NCBI GenBank assembly: GCA_022497145.1
Contig: MU385957.1
Coordinates: forward strand, 39,854 to 103,853
DNA from: Rostrohypoxylon terebratum
Taxonomy: Eukaryota; Ascomycota; Sordariomycetes; Xylariales; Hypoxylaceae
Direction of reading: 5' to 3'
DNA length: 64,000 bases
A model generated the notes under the pieces. That model made no database searches and was not told the origin of the DNA. It saw only the letters and a program-made list of their open reading frames with translations. This document shows positions 1-13,300 of the stretch, one piece after another (the first letter of the stretch is position 1; the number at the start of each line of letters is the position of its first letter). The position numbers and the translations under genes were made by a program.

Positions 1-2309
1 TCGGAGATATTATAGAAAGGGACAAGAACGTTGGCAAAGGGCCCCCAATCACTCGTTTACGTCTGCGACTGCGTCTGAGTCTACGTCTTGCCCCCTAGAC
101 CTGCCATTTGCGACCACCGCCGGTTCAGACGCCGAACCCATTTTCTCGTAAATGGATCCCCACGGATCCGGGACTAGATTGATTGAGCAACGAAGAGCGG
201 CAGAGCCCGGACCCTGTTTCTTTTAATAGACAAGACGAGGCAAGACACGTACCGGGGGGAGTAAGGGAAAAACGGCAAGGCAAGGCAAGACAAGACAAGG
301 GCATTAAAGAGAACAGATATTGAGAAAAAAAAAGGAAAGCAAAAATATGACCGCTGGCACCTGGGAACTTTTTTTTTCGGCGCGACCCGCTCGCTTTCGC
401 GACATCGGCTGCAGGAACGAAAAATTTCCTAAATTTCTTGAGGACCACGAGGACCGCGCCAATGCTGTCCAAGAAGTGGACCAGCTCATCTCTTACCTTG
501 CCTGAACTTACTACTGCGACCCGCGAACTGCACGTATATACGTACATACTACATACATGCGTACGTACGTATTTCGAAAGTAGCTACTAAGGAAAATGGT
601 ACTGTCGCAAAGTGGGATGCGCTGGGATTTGTCATTCCCTAGTCCCCCTTGGCTGGCGTGAGCGCGGGACCAGCACTAAATACCCCCCTTCAAAATATTC
701 TAACCTATTGTCTCCTTTTTTTTTTCTTCTACCAGCCAGCCTACTTTACTTACGGAGCCTCTTCACCGCGGCTACCGAGGGGGGGAAGACTAATGCAGCA
801 GCCCACCACCAACAACCCCGGTTGAGTCGCGATGCGGAAGCTTGCTGTCAGCTGATCGACGACGCATGGGAAAGAGAAAGCTTTCCGCGCTTGTGAGAAA
901 AAAAAAGAATTGAGTGTGCGCGCGCGAATGTGTGTGTATGTGTTGTAATAGCAAGGCTGTTATAATCGCATTGAGCTACATTCATCTGCGAAACAAACAA
1001 CAAGAACAGGAGTATTATACCCCCGAAAGAGGCAAGTATATGCCGTTACCACAGGCCAAGGATTATTAAGAGAGAAAAGAAAAAAGAGAAAGAAGAAATC
1101 GTGAGGTGATCCCGCAGCGAGCGACTCCGATTTGTCTTTTCCCCCCTTCCCCCCTTTTCTGTTCTTTTTTTTTCTTCTGCCTTTTCTAACCGATACACCA
1201 ACGCCTCTCGATAGGCTATTCCCGTCCTATCCCTCCCTCTGAGCGCGTGCGCTCGCTCTACTGTCTAATCTCTATGTGCAAGTACAACAAGGTATTTTTT
1301 TGCGTCGCGTGGGTTTTTTTGCGGACCTGCGTTGAGGGCCCGGGGGTAACAAACATTGCTTTCTAGAACTCTTTGGTCGGGATGTGTTTGCGAAGGTAGG
1401 TAAAATATGTACGCTTTGTGGAAAAGACAGGTCTGTTTTTTCTTCATCATGATGTCTGTCTGCGCGCGCAAGTCCCTCCTCTCTCTCTTCCGACCCCGTT
1501 TATAAGGCACCGGGGGATGAAAAGGAAGAGACGGAGAGACAAGAGAGAGAAAAATGGAGACATGGTTGGTTTGGTTTGGAAGAGATATACGGATGTGAAT
1601 TTCAAAGCGATGAAAAAATCAAATATTGTGCCCCCCCTTTCAACAAGAAAACGCCTGATCCGAAGAACCCGATAGTTTGTTCATGAAGCTCTGCCACCCA
1701 TTTCAAATGCCAGTTCAATTCTTCTTCCCACACTCCCAGACCACACGGAAAACAGAAGCCACACAGACAGGAATATGTATAAATAAATAAAAAAAAACGA
1801 TTCTTTTTCGCAAATCCGCGCCATGTCCGTTTGATGAACCATCTTTCTTTGAGAACTTTGACACGAGAAGAAAACGATATGTAAGGCGTAGGTAAGGGAA
1901 ATATACCACTTCAAATATACCAGACGATGATGAGGTTGATGAGAGAGAAAAAATTGACATGTGAAGAGGGAAAAAACTTATAAAGGATTCTTCCCTTATG
2001 GGGGTAGTGGGGGTATACGATGGGGGAATATTGGTATTTAACGATGTTTAGATATATGTGATGTGATATATATGGTCAGTCATAAGGCGCGTGGTATCAT
2101 GATATCGAAAAAGATGATTTGCAGCGCAGCGCATGTGATGAATGGATGGATGTGTTTCAAGAACGCTGGAGTAATGAGAAAAAGGCATTTCACAACACAG
2201 ATTTACGTTTTGTTTTGTTTTGTTGGGGGGGTTTTTTTTCGGTGCGCGCGACTTCGTCTTCCCCTGATTGTTTTGCTCGCTTCGTTTCGCGAGTGTATGA
2301 CGGAAATGT
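1..2309. other. gene-free stretch at left edge
   Basis: I see no gene here. Open frames exist on both strands (for example 125-547 minus and 612-896 plus), but none shows a family motif, a credible splice pattern or coding-like composition. The stretch has pyrimidine-rich runs (about 710-735 and 1135-1180), A/T runs and purine-rich tracts. The part next to 2310 probably includes the 3' untranslated region of the copper-fist gene. Any gene starting left of the window cannot be judged. Confidence 0.6.
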
Positions 2310-4271
2310 CTATGCTGTATCCCATAGTCCGGAAGCCACGGGATCGGGCGAGTGCGTGATGCCGTCGGTGAAATTGTTCATGCCCCAGCACGCTTCGTCG
2401 TCGACCCAGGGGAACACGGAGCCGCCCTCGTCGAAGGACGACTGCGTCGACAGAAGCTGTTTGCTCGTCGCCTTGAACTGGTCGAAGTCCAGGGCACCCA
2501 GATCGGCGCTCGCCGAGTTCCCCATCAGCATGCTGCCGGACTGCGACATGTCGCCCAGGTAGCCGCCGCGGAAGCCATCGAACTGCGACTCGCTGAACGC
2601 GGACACGAAGTCCTCCGTCTCGCTCACGTCGCCCGAGTTCGAGGTCAACGTCGGCTCCGTGGACCCGCCGAAGTCCAGGCCCCCGAGGTACGAGTGCGTC
2701 TGGTCGAAGCTCGAGGGCGTTAGCCCGGACTCGCCTTTCAGCTCCAGGCCGTCGTACTGCGCCCAGTCGACGCTGGCGGCGCTCAGCCCCGCGCTGAACA
2801 TCGGCGGCTCGTAGTCGGCGCTGACGCCGCTGAACAGGTCGAACGTCGACGAGGACGTCGAGGTCGAGTAGTCCTGATACCGGATCCCGCTTAGGTCGAG
2901 GGGGGGCAGTTGGCCGTTCAGGTGCGCGAAGGAGGACGTGCTGCTGATCGAGGGGGACGCTTGCGCGGACTTCCGGCGCTCCGGGGACGTCGACCCGGTC
3001 GTGGCGCTACCGCGCGATTTCGTGCCGAGGCTGCTGGCGCTGCCGGTGCGGTGCATCGAGGAGGAGGCGCCGCGGGACAGGCTCGCGTACGGACCGCTCT
3101 TGGAGGCGGCCTTGGCGTGGCGCGGCGCGGGCCGGTGGTGCCCGTTCTCGTCGAAGGATAGGATGGGCTCGGAGTGCGTCGTATTCGTGCGCCGTCGGCG
3201 GGGGGCGGGCTTGGGTTTGGACGCGGAGGCGAGCTGGTCGGCGGACGCGGAGGCGCCGTCGTCGGAGAGGTCGGACTCGGGCACCGTGTCGAGCGACGGC
3301 TCTTTCTTGTGCGAGCATGTGCATCGGCCGCCGTGGTTGCAGCAGCAGCTGTCTGGAACGGAGGGACACAAGATCTCAGGTCAGACTCTTGGGCGTTTTC
3401 TTTTTTTTCTCAAACGTGTGTGTGTGTGTGCATAACAAGTAGGCATGGCATATATATATAATGTTGCATGGCATGGCATGGCATGGTATGGTGTGGTATA
3501 GATTGTATGTATGATGGTGATGTTTTTTATGCGCTCCTTAGGGGGGAATTTGGCGCTCACCCTTGTGTCCTTCAAGCGTCTGCTTTAGATGGGCGCATTT
3601 GTGCGTCTTCTCGCCGCAGTCGCATTTGACGTGAGACGATCGCGACTTGCGCATCGCGCGGCAATGCTGACATTGCGATACTGGACGGCCCTTCTTGTTG
3701 ATGTGTTGGAGCGGTCGGTCTAAGCGTGGGTTTTGCACAAAGGCATGTGTAAGTCAATGGCTCTCTCAAGTAATAGGTAACTCTCGAATTGGGAAATTTG
3801 CGACGAATTGGTTGGATATGATAGGTAAATTGGTAAAATAGGTTAAATGTGTTTTTTTGGAGTACATAGAAGATCTCCAAAGTTGTATCTCCAAGCTGAA
3901 CGGACCTGAATACTCAGCCCTGGAGCTCCAACTGCTGAATATCTACTTTTCTTTTCTTCATCTTTTTTTCTGTTTTCTGGTTGCTCGATTTTCCTCCCCC
4001 TTCCCCCTTGTGCCCTTATTGCTACCACCGCGGGGCAACCGGAACGAAAAAGTTCTCGGCGGCAAGGGGAGAAAAACGGCAAAGCAGGACCAGAAATGGT
4101 AGAGGGGTGATTTGGGTGGATTTTGGGGACATGGAATTTTGGCAAACAGGGCCAATGCGGTAATAATTGGATCGCAAAACTTGAGAAAAACTCACCTGAA
4201 TGTTGACAATTGCTAACCCTATGACCTCTTACACAAGCTTCGCAAGCGTATTTCTCGCCGTCGATTAACAT
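2310..4271 (-). CDS. copper-fist DNA-binding transcription factor
   Basis: Nuclear transcription factor with an N-terminal copper-fist domain. Exons on the minus strand are 4271-4196, 3719-3561 and 3352-2310, giving 425 residues with phases that match at both junctions (introns of 476 and 208 nt, GTGAG donors). The domain is complete: C10-x2-C13-x8-C22-x-H24 (zinc site), the minor-groove K-G-R-P at 35-38, then C42, C45, C58, C60, C67 and H69, followed by the C81-C82-C83...C89-x-C91 cluster. Residues from about 95 are low-complexity, rich in Ser, Gly and acidic residues, with aromatic/acidic patches that could activate transcription. The C-terminal part has a single cysteine and no CxC copper-sensing cluster of the Mac1/Cuf1 type. 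That argues against a classical copper-starvation regulator, but the subfamily (AceA-, CufA- or Haa1-like) cannot be fixed by eye. The start is the family-typical M-L-I-x-G-E-K. Confidence 0.95.
3467..3490. repeat. CATGG pentanucleotide tandem repeat inside an intron
   Basis: Roughly five CATGG units lie in the second intron of the copper-fist gene, next to TA- and TG-dinucleotide runs. It is a simple repeat with no evident function, but it explains the unusual intron length. Confidence 0.8.
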
Positions 4272-4773
4272 CGTGCGTTTTTTGCGATCAAGGTCTTTTG
4301 GTGAAGGAGAACGAGGATAGGGAGGAAAAGGGAGAGAGAGTAGGAGGTTGATCGGGAATGCTCGGTAGGCAAAAGACGATTGACATTCAATAAACCAGTT
4401 TCGAGAGTAGTTTTTTTTTCGAGGGTCGCGGGTTTCAAAGGAGCGGCTGGTGCGCTCGGAAATTTTGGTGGTGCTGCAGTGACAGGACTGTGAATTCGAG
4501 GCTGCTGCGCTGGAACGTGGGCGTCAAGGTCCCAAAGGCGCCAGAGGTCCAGGTCAAAGGTTCAAAAGATCAGGGGGGTAGACAAACAAAGGCCCGAGTA
4601 ACGAATTGGTAGCTAATAAGCTTAGTAGGTTGACGTTGCGTTGCAGCGGACCGGGGGAGGGAAAGGTGAAATAGGCTTGCTGGTTAAGTTAAGGTACGTA
4701 ACCAAATCCTTATGCACGCATCTCCAAGGGTAAGGTAGAGGTCAGTTTGTATGTAAGAGTACTAGGTAATGGT

Positions 4774-4819
4774 CGTATGTAAGTATGTAAGTATATAAGT
4801 GTGTAAGTGTGTATGTAAG
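4774..4819. repeat. GTATGTAA/GTGTGTAA degenerate tandem repeat
   Basis: Short 4-8 nt units of the GTAAGTAT/GTGTAAGT type are repeated with variation. This simple repeat lies upstream of the copper-fist gene. Confidence 0.7.
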
Positions 4820-4933
4820 AGGATGTGAGAAGAAGTGTGTGAGTGTGAGTTTTGAAAGTAAGGAAGTAGATCCAGAGTTAGACCAACCAGAAGGAGTAAG
4901 AGTAGTAAGTAGTAAGTAATGTAAGTCAACGGG

Positions 4934-4975
4934 TATGGGTATGTTAGGTATGGGTATGTTAGGTATGGGTACGGG
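4934..4975. repeat. 15-bp tandem repeat, about 2.7 copies
   Basis: The 15-nt unit ATGGGTATGTTAGGT is repeated almost perfectly, ending in a partial copy. It is a minisatellite in the upstream region of the copper-fist gene. Confidence 0.8.
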
Positions 4976-5635
4976 TCGTGTGGAAGTGATGTATTATTTC
5001 CAGTTTCCAGAAATCCAGGCTTGAACTATGACCGAGGCTAGACCGGAGACCGCCTTCGCGACAATGGAAATGAAGAGACTCAAGTGAAAAAGGGCAAATA
5101 GATGAAAGGAGTTCTCTTGTCCAGGAAGAGACGAATAGTGATTGTTTGAGTGGAGATTTTTCGGATTTTTCGCTTGGAAAATTCCTTTTTTTAGCTCTTG
5201 AGGCGATTGTGGTTTTAGAACTCTGGCTTTTGACTGGTCTCTTTTTTAAAGGCTTCTGATTTTTCTAACCCCGTCGAGGAGCCGCAAAAAAATTAGGAAG
5301 CGAATTGAGTTTCAATGGTTGGCGTATTATTATTATTATTTTTTTCGATTTGCGCGGTGATCGGCCGTCGGCACCAAAATGCACCAAAACTCACACCAAG
5401 GGCTCAAGGGCTTGGAGCCTTGAAAGGCTGGGACTAGATCGCACAGTGCAGCGCGATTACCTCTCGGCGGTGCTATGCGGCTAATAGAGTCTGACCGGGA
5501 AAAGGCCCTGCCTTTGATGGAGACTATCGGAGATGGATGGCTAAGTTAGGTGTAAGTCGTGTTTCTGAACACAAAACCTCGAGGCGCAAAAGTAACCTAC
5601 TTGTTAAGTGATAGTTGCAAAATGCGTTGTAAGAC

Positions 5636-5690
5636 AGTTGAATAGTTGAGTAGTCGAATAGTTGAGTAGTCGAATAGTTGAATAGTTGAG
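5636..5690. repeat. AGTTGAATAGTTGAGTAGTCG-type tandem repeat
   Basis: Units of 8-9 nt (AGTTGAAT, AGTTGAGT, AGTCGAAT) alternate over about 55 nt, with single-base variation between copies. It is simple tandem DNA with no gene near it. Confidence 0.75.
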
Positions 5691-8600
5691 TTAAACCGAT
5701 CCTGTCAGGTTTAAGTTGTTATTGTTGTTGCTGTGTTGACAGTACCTAGGTATTGTTGTTGTGTGGCTAGCCTGCTGCTGAAAAGTTGAGCTCAACTTGA
5801 GGCTGGCTAGCTTCGAAAAGTATATACTGTATACTACTATACTTTGTAATATGTATAAATGGGTATGAGAGCTAAAGTTAAACTCCCGCACCGCGGTAGG
5901 GTTTTGGTTTGGTTTAGTATGAGAAGTTGACGAGACAGACGGAAGCACTCGGCACGGGAAGGGGGAACGTGGGAGGTTTAAAGACTTCAACTCAAGGATG
6001 GAGTTGGTAAGGTACGGGTGGGTTGGCTTATCATTACCTGGTGGGATGGAAGTGTGAAGAGAGTAGGCCTTTGCGAGTAGTTCAAAGTAGAAGCCCAAAG
6101 CGAAAGAAAATGTACTTAGTCCTTCTACAGCAAACCTAGCCGGGAATATACTTGTAGATGGATGTCATCACGGGCTAATGGCGCCCCAGGCATGCTAACA
6201 ATGACGGAGCTTGTGGATTGGCTGGGGAGGTGACTGAGCTACTTAGTATCCGCCTGTTTTTTTTTTTGGCCTGAATAGGGTCCTCTAAGAATCCAAGGTG
6301 ATGAAGCACGGCAATACTCAAGTAGGAAAAGGGCAAAAGAAAAAATGGGGGTGGGCACGCAAACGAAACTTGTTGATTACTGCGTAGCGTGGTGTAGTGT
6401 AAGTGTATGTCACTTTATGTCTATAGGTATCAAATGTATGTATGTACAACATATCTCGCGGCTACGGCTTGCGGATTTGTAAAATTGTAGGTAGATGATG
6501 GTAGATCCATGGATTATTTTTGCCCCCCCCCCCCCCCCAAAAGACGTGCTACACGGTACCAAGAATCTCTGGGCATTACATCGGTGTTGGGAGAGAGACC
6601 TTTCAACCCACGCCGGACCAGCCAACCGCGAGCTGCGCTTCTCAGCCTACCGTGCCAACCTTGTCTACCCCTACTGCCCCTACATCCTTAGCTTCGATTT
6701 GTGAAAGGATAGGTACGCTAAGTAGGGGAATAGACTGGGGGGAGGCTAGCAGGCGAAAGTCCGCCAAGGGCGGGATCACTTACAGGTTCAACGGACAAGG
6801 TTTCCCATGCCGCGATGGAAGAGAAAACGTTCCGTTGCAGACGCACGGAGTGAGATGAAGCTAGCTAAGCTAAAGTACACAGCTACATCGCTATTATGCA
6901 AGACTACATCTAATACATCCATCCATCCATATTTTCATTATCCTTCACTAATGAGCTAAGGTAATGCAATGTATATCATAGTACGTAGATGGTCTAGCTA
7001 GTACCCAGCGGCTACCTACTACTACTACCAGCTAATATACACCAGCTACCTACACACTACCGGTTAACTCTACGGCTACCTTTGCCTATGTCGGAATAAA
7101 TGACCCGTTTACGGTTGCTAGACGGTTTATTCTTGTCACTCTTATTTGCTTTTATTTTCATCCTGTCGACCTTCGTCATTAAGCCAAATCGAGACAGCCG
7201 AGCCAACAAGTGCAGGTCTGTGGTTTAACGTCTACCGAGCTCGGTTTCGATTTCTGACGAATCTGTAAAGACCTGGAAGGGTATTCCCTACATTCCCCTA
7301 CTACGCGCATCTCACCTACCATGCATATTAGGTATTTTAGGATCTGATTCACAGCTGCGCATCTCTCGTCTTGGCACATGAGCTTGCCTCTATGCGGGTT
7401 CACTGTGGTGTAAGTCGGTCATTGTATTCGGGAATCGCGGGACATTCCGAAGCCTTGTCAACTAAAAAAAAAAAACCCCCAAGTGATGGTCATGTACTCT
7501 AATGTCAGGTAGTACGTACGCCGTATGGTACAATTTACACGTCGTCGGCGTTACATAGCTTTGGGCATCTAGTCTGTGGGAGTTTCGACTACCGCGGTGG
7601 AATGCTTCCTACGACAAACAATCAGCAGCGGTGCCGCCGCCTTGGCCCTTGGCAAATCGAATCGTAGCCGTTTCTAATAAGTCGATCTTGTGTATCTGTG
7701 TGCGTAGGTGTTTACGAATCTGCTTGGCGGAACGGGCTATACAGGCCATAGATTGGCAAATAGATCCTCATATTGGTCGATCGTCGGCGCGGCACCATTG
7801 GGAATCAGGTAGGTCGATGATTTGACGGTTACGGATGCGGCGAAACTCCAACAAATATCGGTTGGTCGACTTATACGAATAGGCCATCCTGAAGGAACAA
7901 TAAGCAAACTATCAGTCGGTATAGCATCAACCAGTTTCAATACCAAGCAATTCTTACTTATCTATCTTCTCGCGGTTCACCAAAGCGATGTCTCGGTCTT
8001 TCGTTTGCTCATGAAGGCGCGCGGAAGAGGAAGAAATTCATATCTGAGTGAGAAGCTTGGCTGCCAAGTGTGTCGCGTCAGTTAATATTACATCGCCCAT
8101 CGAGGAGTTGCAGACTTGCAGACCCGGAAGCGCGGCGATACGACGATAGATAAGTCAATTTGCTGACCAACGGGCGCGAGCGCATAGAAAAATTGGAAAG
8201 GCCAAGACCAGGAACTTATTCAGATCACTCTCGAACGGAGAACGGTAATAATTAGGTAGATTTTCTATCTTTTTGATAAACTCCGGGTGCCACGCGTCTA
8301 GATTGATAGATTGCCATGACTCTTGGGGGACTCTTGGGATCTTGGGCGCTGACAATCCTCCGGCTCTTGAAGGGGATGATATGATAGATGAGATGGTTTT
8401 TCTAGAAGGCTCGTCCCGTTTTTAGTCTATTTGCTGCTGCTATTATTATTACTTACACAGATCTACTACCATGCCTACCCATCTTACTATTCATGATGAA
8501 TCCGTTAAACTATTGAAACAGTCTCCTCGGCACTCCGCCATAGATCGGATAGGCTACTAGGTAGTATCCATGGATTCGTTAGATCGACCAGGTTTTACGG

Positions 8601-10036
8601 GAAGAGGATTATGCCTTCGGCCTCAACCATCAATGCCCACACATAATAAGATGCTCCGGACGATCATTATCATTCGTGACAGAAAAGTCCGAATAACAAC
8701 ATGAAGTTATTGAAGTGCATCTGACGTTATAGTACGATGTGAAATTTCCAAGACTTTTTTACAGCCTTTGTGGGAACACAAAGATGGCCGATGTTCCAAA
8801 TTGAGAAACCAAATCAAGAAGACTAGGAAAAGCAGATTCCTATGAAGGAAAAGTTCAAGTTGAAGCCAATCCCGTATTCTACCTCGCCATATTATCCCAC
8901 CAATACCTCAACAGTTGATACGGTTTCGAAAAGTATCTGTCGACAACAGTGAGGAAGGATTGCCTAGTAGGATTTCAGCATTCATTACTGTAGTTACTTG
9001 ATACAGTAACGCATATTTAAGTCCGACCCTCACTGGACCCTTACCGATCGAATCAAAGCGGACACCCCCCGTAGGCAGCCGTAGGAGCCGTGCCAATCGT
9101 GCATCGACCTTTCATCTTACAGGCTGGCGGAATACGGAATACGGAGGAGTGTTATGTAGTAGGTAGTAGGTCCATATTGTTGCCCACACCGTAATACTGA
9201 CATCAACCAATTTCGAGCCCGCCGCTGTAGGCGCCACTCATGTAACCGGAACGGGACCAGCGAGGAGACTACGGGAAGCCAGGGAAGGATAAGTAGGAAT
9301 AATACAAAATACATCATGAGAATTAACTGATCCTTGATTACCTGAATACCTTATGTAAGGCTATTGCAGGTTAGGAATCCCACAGAGCTACCTACCGTAA
9401 CAGCTAGCGCCTACTACTATGTAATAGATGTGGCAGCTAACAGCTACGCAGACCAAGATCAACGATGCATTCTCGATGGTGTTATTAATAATTCCACGTA
9501 CATCCTACCGAGTAACTAGGACCTAGGACCTAGGACATAGGCTCTAGGTGTGTATGTAGGTATAGGTAGTATGGTAACCATGCAATATTCGGACTCGGAG
9601 GCTGACCAAAATGTCGGTATAGGATTTGTCGGTATAGGATTTTCAGGACAGCGAGCCAGCTTACTACATAGAAATTCAAAAAATATGTATGGGATATGCT
9701 GTAATGCTGTATGAAGCTGTGAAATATCCCATGGTTGATACATAGAAGATGTACATCTGGATCTGGATAGCCTTATTCTAATTTAATCAATTTAAAAAAA
9801 AAATCTTAGAATAGGTACCTACATAGTACCTATCGAAACCGCTGTCCGGGCCGAAAGAACGATTTAATTTGTTAGTTGTTACTAGTTGTTACTTACCTGA
9901 GAAAAGCACTTGCCCCGACTAGCATAAGCGTCTTTGGCAATTGCGAACCGGAGCGCACCGGTTCCCTGTTTTTACTTTAAAGTTTATGTATTTTTAATTA
10001 TAATTATAATTATAATTATTTTTATTCTATTCTAAT

Positions 10037-10330
10037 TGAAACTGTTTTTTCCTTTTCCTTCTTCTTCCATCTTCCATCTCCCATCTCTCCCATCTCTCCC
10101 ATCTCTCCCACTTAGCAAAAAAAAGAATATCCCATCCCACCTGCGTCTTCCCTCTGCCACCGAATCCACCCCCATTCCAAGAAAATTCACGTCACGATGC
10201 TGTGAAAATTTTCTCTCCTACTCTCTACCGTTTACTCTAACCACCCCTAACCCGCCGAAGAATCTCCTTCAAGGCATACCTGACTGATATCCCGACATCT
10301 TTACACCACACCTTTTAAGAATTACCTATT
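10037..10330 (+). promoter_or_regulatory. pyrimidine-rich leader-like tract
   Basis: An A/T-rich block (about 9975-10035) is followed by some 70 nt of almost pure CT (10046-10112) and then about 200 nt of C/T/A-rich, G-poor sequence. This is the pattern often seen around transcription starts and 5' leaders in filamentous fungi. The first downstream ATG examined (10515) opens only a 25-codon frame. No main coding region follows, so this may be the leader of a noncoding or unrecognised transcript. I infer this from composition alone. Confidence 0.3.
10073..10110. repeat. CCATCTCTC tandem repeat
   Basis: Nine-nucleotide CCATCTCTC units are repeated about four times within the pyrimidine-rich tract. 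Confidence 0.8.
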
Positions 10331-13300
10331 CTCTGCCCAATTCTTATTACTATTCACCCTCCTATTCCGTGGATGCCTTACCGTCATAGAACAATCGCCA
10401 ACCAACCCGACTTCCCCCGACCCTTCCATCGAATCTTCTTTTAGTAGTAACATCGACTGCTGTGTTACGCTGCAACCGACTACCTCAACCAACCTACCGG
10501 GTTTTCTATCAATCATGTCCTTTTATTGCTTGCGAAGGTCTTTTCCCCTTCGCAACCTTGCAGCTGTCACTGTCACTCGCATGCTCACATAGTCTTTTTT
10601 GGACGTTGTCGTGCGAGGAAATGCAACGCCAAATAACCTATTCTGCCATCCCGCGCGCCTATCCATCTCCCCTAGCAGTAAATCCCATTGCTCACTGGGC
10701 GCTGGTTTTCCTCCCAATTTTCCCAATCCCCCCTTTCCCCTCTCTCACCTCCGCTTCAGCCTTGTCTACTTGATACGTAGTCCTGTTTGTCACACCGCAG
10801 TAGTTCATCTGGAAACAAGATGTGCCACTAAATTTCCCACGGGGTATGCTACTCGATCTGTGACAGGTAAATCCTGCAAATCCTGCACTGCCGTTGGCAA
10901 CAAACATACTGATGCTGCTCATGCTCCCCAGCATCAGTACCAGTGTTGCCGCTCGGTAGGGCTAAGCAGTCCAAAAAGAGTTATATCGGTGGCGAAACTG
11001 TTCAGCTCCTTTTTGCCCTGCAGTAGTTAGACCGCTTTGAGTCTACACAACTAATAAGTGCCTAGCTGGACTGGCTTGGCTAACTGCAAATCAACCCAAC
11101 CAAGACAAGCCAAACCAGAATTCCCTTACCTATCTTGAAAGAGGTCTTGAACAATCCTTTTAGTTGGGCCTTCCTGTGGTTTTTTCCATATTTAGATGTC
11201 GGGATATGTGACTGTACAAGCATATTTGTCAATGTCAACGTCAACATGCCATTCGGTTTTGGCCCGGCATAGCGGATTTCCCCAGACATCCAACACAGCT
11301 CGCTCGGGTCCGCCAGAATCTCAGCATCACAAGACCGTCCATTCGGTCTTAGTGGCTGCGACCTACACCCACACTTGGCAGTGAGCGACGCTGCGGACCC
11401 CTGGATCTGACCTGGCGTTCCCCTATCAGCCATCCAAACGTCCGTACCCAAAAAACGGGCAGCACACCCTCACATTGGCACTCACACTGACAGTTACTGT
11501 TCCTGTATCGAAACACGGAACTCATCAGCAGCTATCACCTACCTACGAAACTCACTCAGCTTGCCAACGATGTAGGGGACATAGGCACGAGAACCCTCAA
11601 AGATGTGGGTAACAGAAATAGGGAAAAACGCTCCTCGTCACGGCCCGTTCTCTCGTTCACATCCTTTTCTGCTAGGTTGCGAGCGATTGATACCCATATC
11701 GCTCATAAAAACCCGTAAGGAGTATATGGTGCGTTATCAAGGCTCCATCGACCGGAAGGCTTGATCGAGCAAGTTGAACCGCCAATTCGACAAGGCCGTT
11801 CCCTATTTTGTGCAATGCTGAACCCCACGTTTGGTGTTGGCTGTCACACTTTTTATCGTCTATCCTAGCCTGGCCTGTTTCTAGGGGGGATGACACGAGT
11901 TTGTCTCGCGCTTCGCCAGAATTAGGAACGAGCAGATCTTTGCGGCTAAAATGACGAATGCCTGGGCTGACATTTTCCGAGTCTCAGCAACCTGTCGTCG
12001 CCCAATGATCTGTTGCGCACACGAGGACCGAGGTGGAAGCACCCGAGGCTTTGGGACTCTAGTTACCCGATTTACCTTCGTCCGGTGGCTTCTACGAAAA
12101 CTTCTAGAAAATCTCCTGATCGGGCATCTGCCTTACAGTACGTGCGTAGGTGAACTGTGCTTCCCTCGCACTGTTCCCGTAATAAAAGCCCCAACCGTTC
12201 ATGCATCCTTCGAGGAGGAAAGCATTCAGCACCTCCATCATCCTAATTTCCATACCGCCACTGGTTCCCACGCAACCACGAATGCCCGCTGGACTTGGCA
12301 TTTTCCGGATTCCCTCTCAGTTTCGAACTAGTCTCATCATAAGTTCATATCACTGCTCAATATCTCCGAGCATCTAGTCTCGACACCCAGTCTACCTCGG
12401 CTGCCTGCCATAATCTTTCGCATGCGCATGCCCGGAGCAGCAATTGCTTTTTCCTTTACCCTGTAGCGAATAGCAAAGTTGAGATGTGAGCAGAAGTAAA
12501 GCCTTGCATGTCTACAACTGCTCTTATGCAGACAGTGTGCAGGGCAGCGGACATGGATTACGCAGCGATGATTGGAGGGAGCTCCAGATCAGACCAGAAA
12601 TCCGCGACACCTCCCACGCGTGAGCCCGTGTCCTGTTGCTACGGATTCGGCACTGGGTGGTTCCCCCCCACACCCACTGCAGCCTTTTTTTACACGCTCG
12701 AATCTCATCTGATGGAAGACAAACATATCAGCCCCAGAGACCCTCGTCCCAGCTAACATTTATTTCCCAGCCCCATTGGACAGAGATCACCACCACATAA
12801 TACCAATGCAACTCATAAGATACCCTTTAAGTTACACCTGCTATTGGACTTCCCCGCTTTTGATGGATATCTCACAAAGCTTGATTCTGCCGATGTGAGC
12901 CATCGCTGCCCAGGAGACCGGTCCTGGACCCTATCCGCTATCCTCAGTGGCTGCCGGACCTTGTGTGGGTGCGGAATTCCACGGCTTGCGACTTTGGATG
13001 ATGAGGACACTGTAACGTACTTACACCATTACTACCACGGAGCTTCGGATTTCATTCGACCTCGAATGATTTTATGTAGGTTTCTTCATTTTCTTCTTTT
13101 GGCTCCCCTGTTGGTAAGCTGTCTGTACAATCGGCTCAAGACAACCCGCCACGGCGTTGCCTTCCCGATGCTGGCGTGTCGCTTTGCTTCGTGACAGGTC
13201 TCTTATTCCTTACGTCTGTGGCAACATCTCTGGACGTCTAGGTTTGTTCACCAGATGTACTTTGTTCAGAGGTAGCTATGGTAAGTCAAGCTTCTCAAGT

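Noticed and set aside
125..547. 140-codon minus-strand frame at the left edge
   Set aside because: It overlaps simple repeats and A-runs, shows no recognisable domain and has competing open frames on the other strand.
11951..12331. 126-codon plus-strand frame with an ATG
   Set aside because: No family resemblance, ordinary length for a chance frame in 15 kb of noncoding DNA, and no supporting splice structure.
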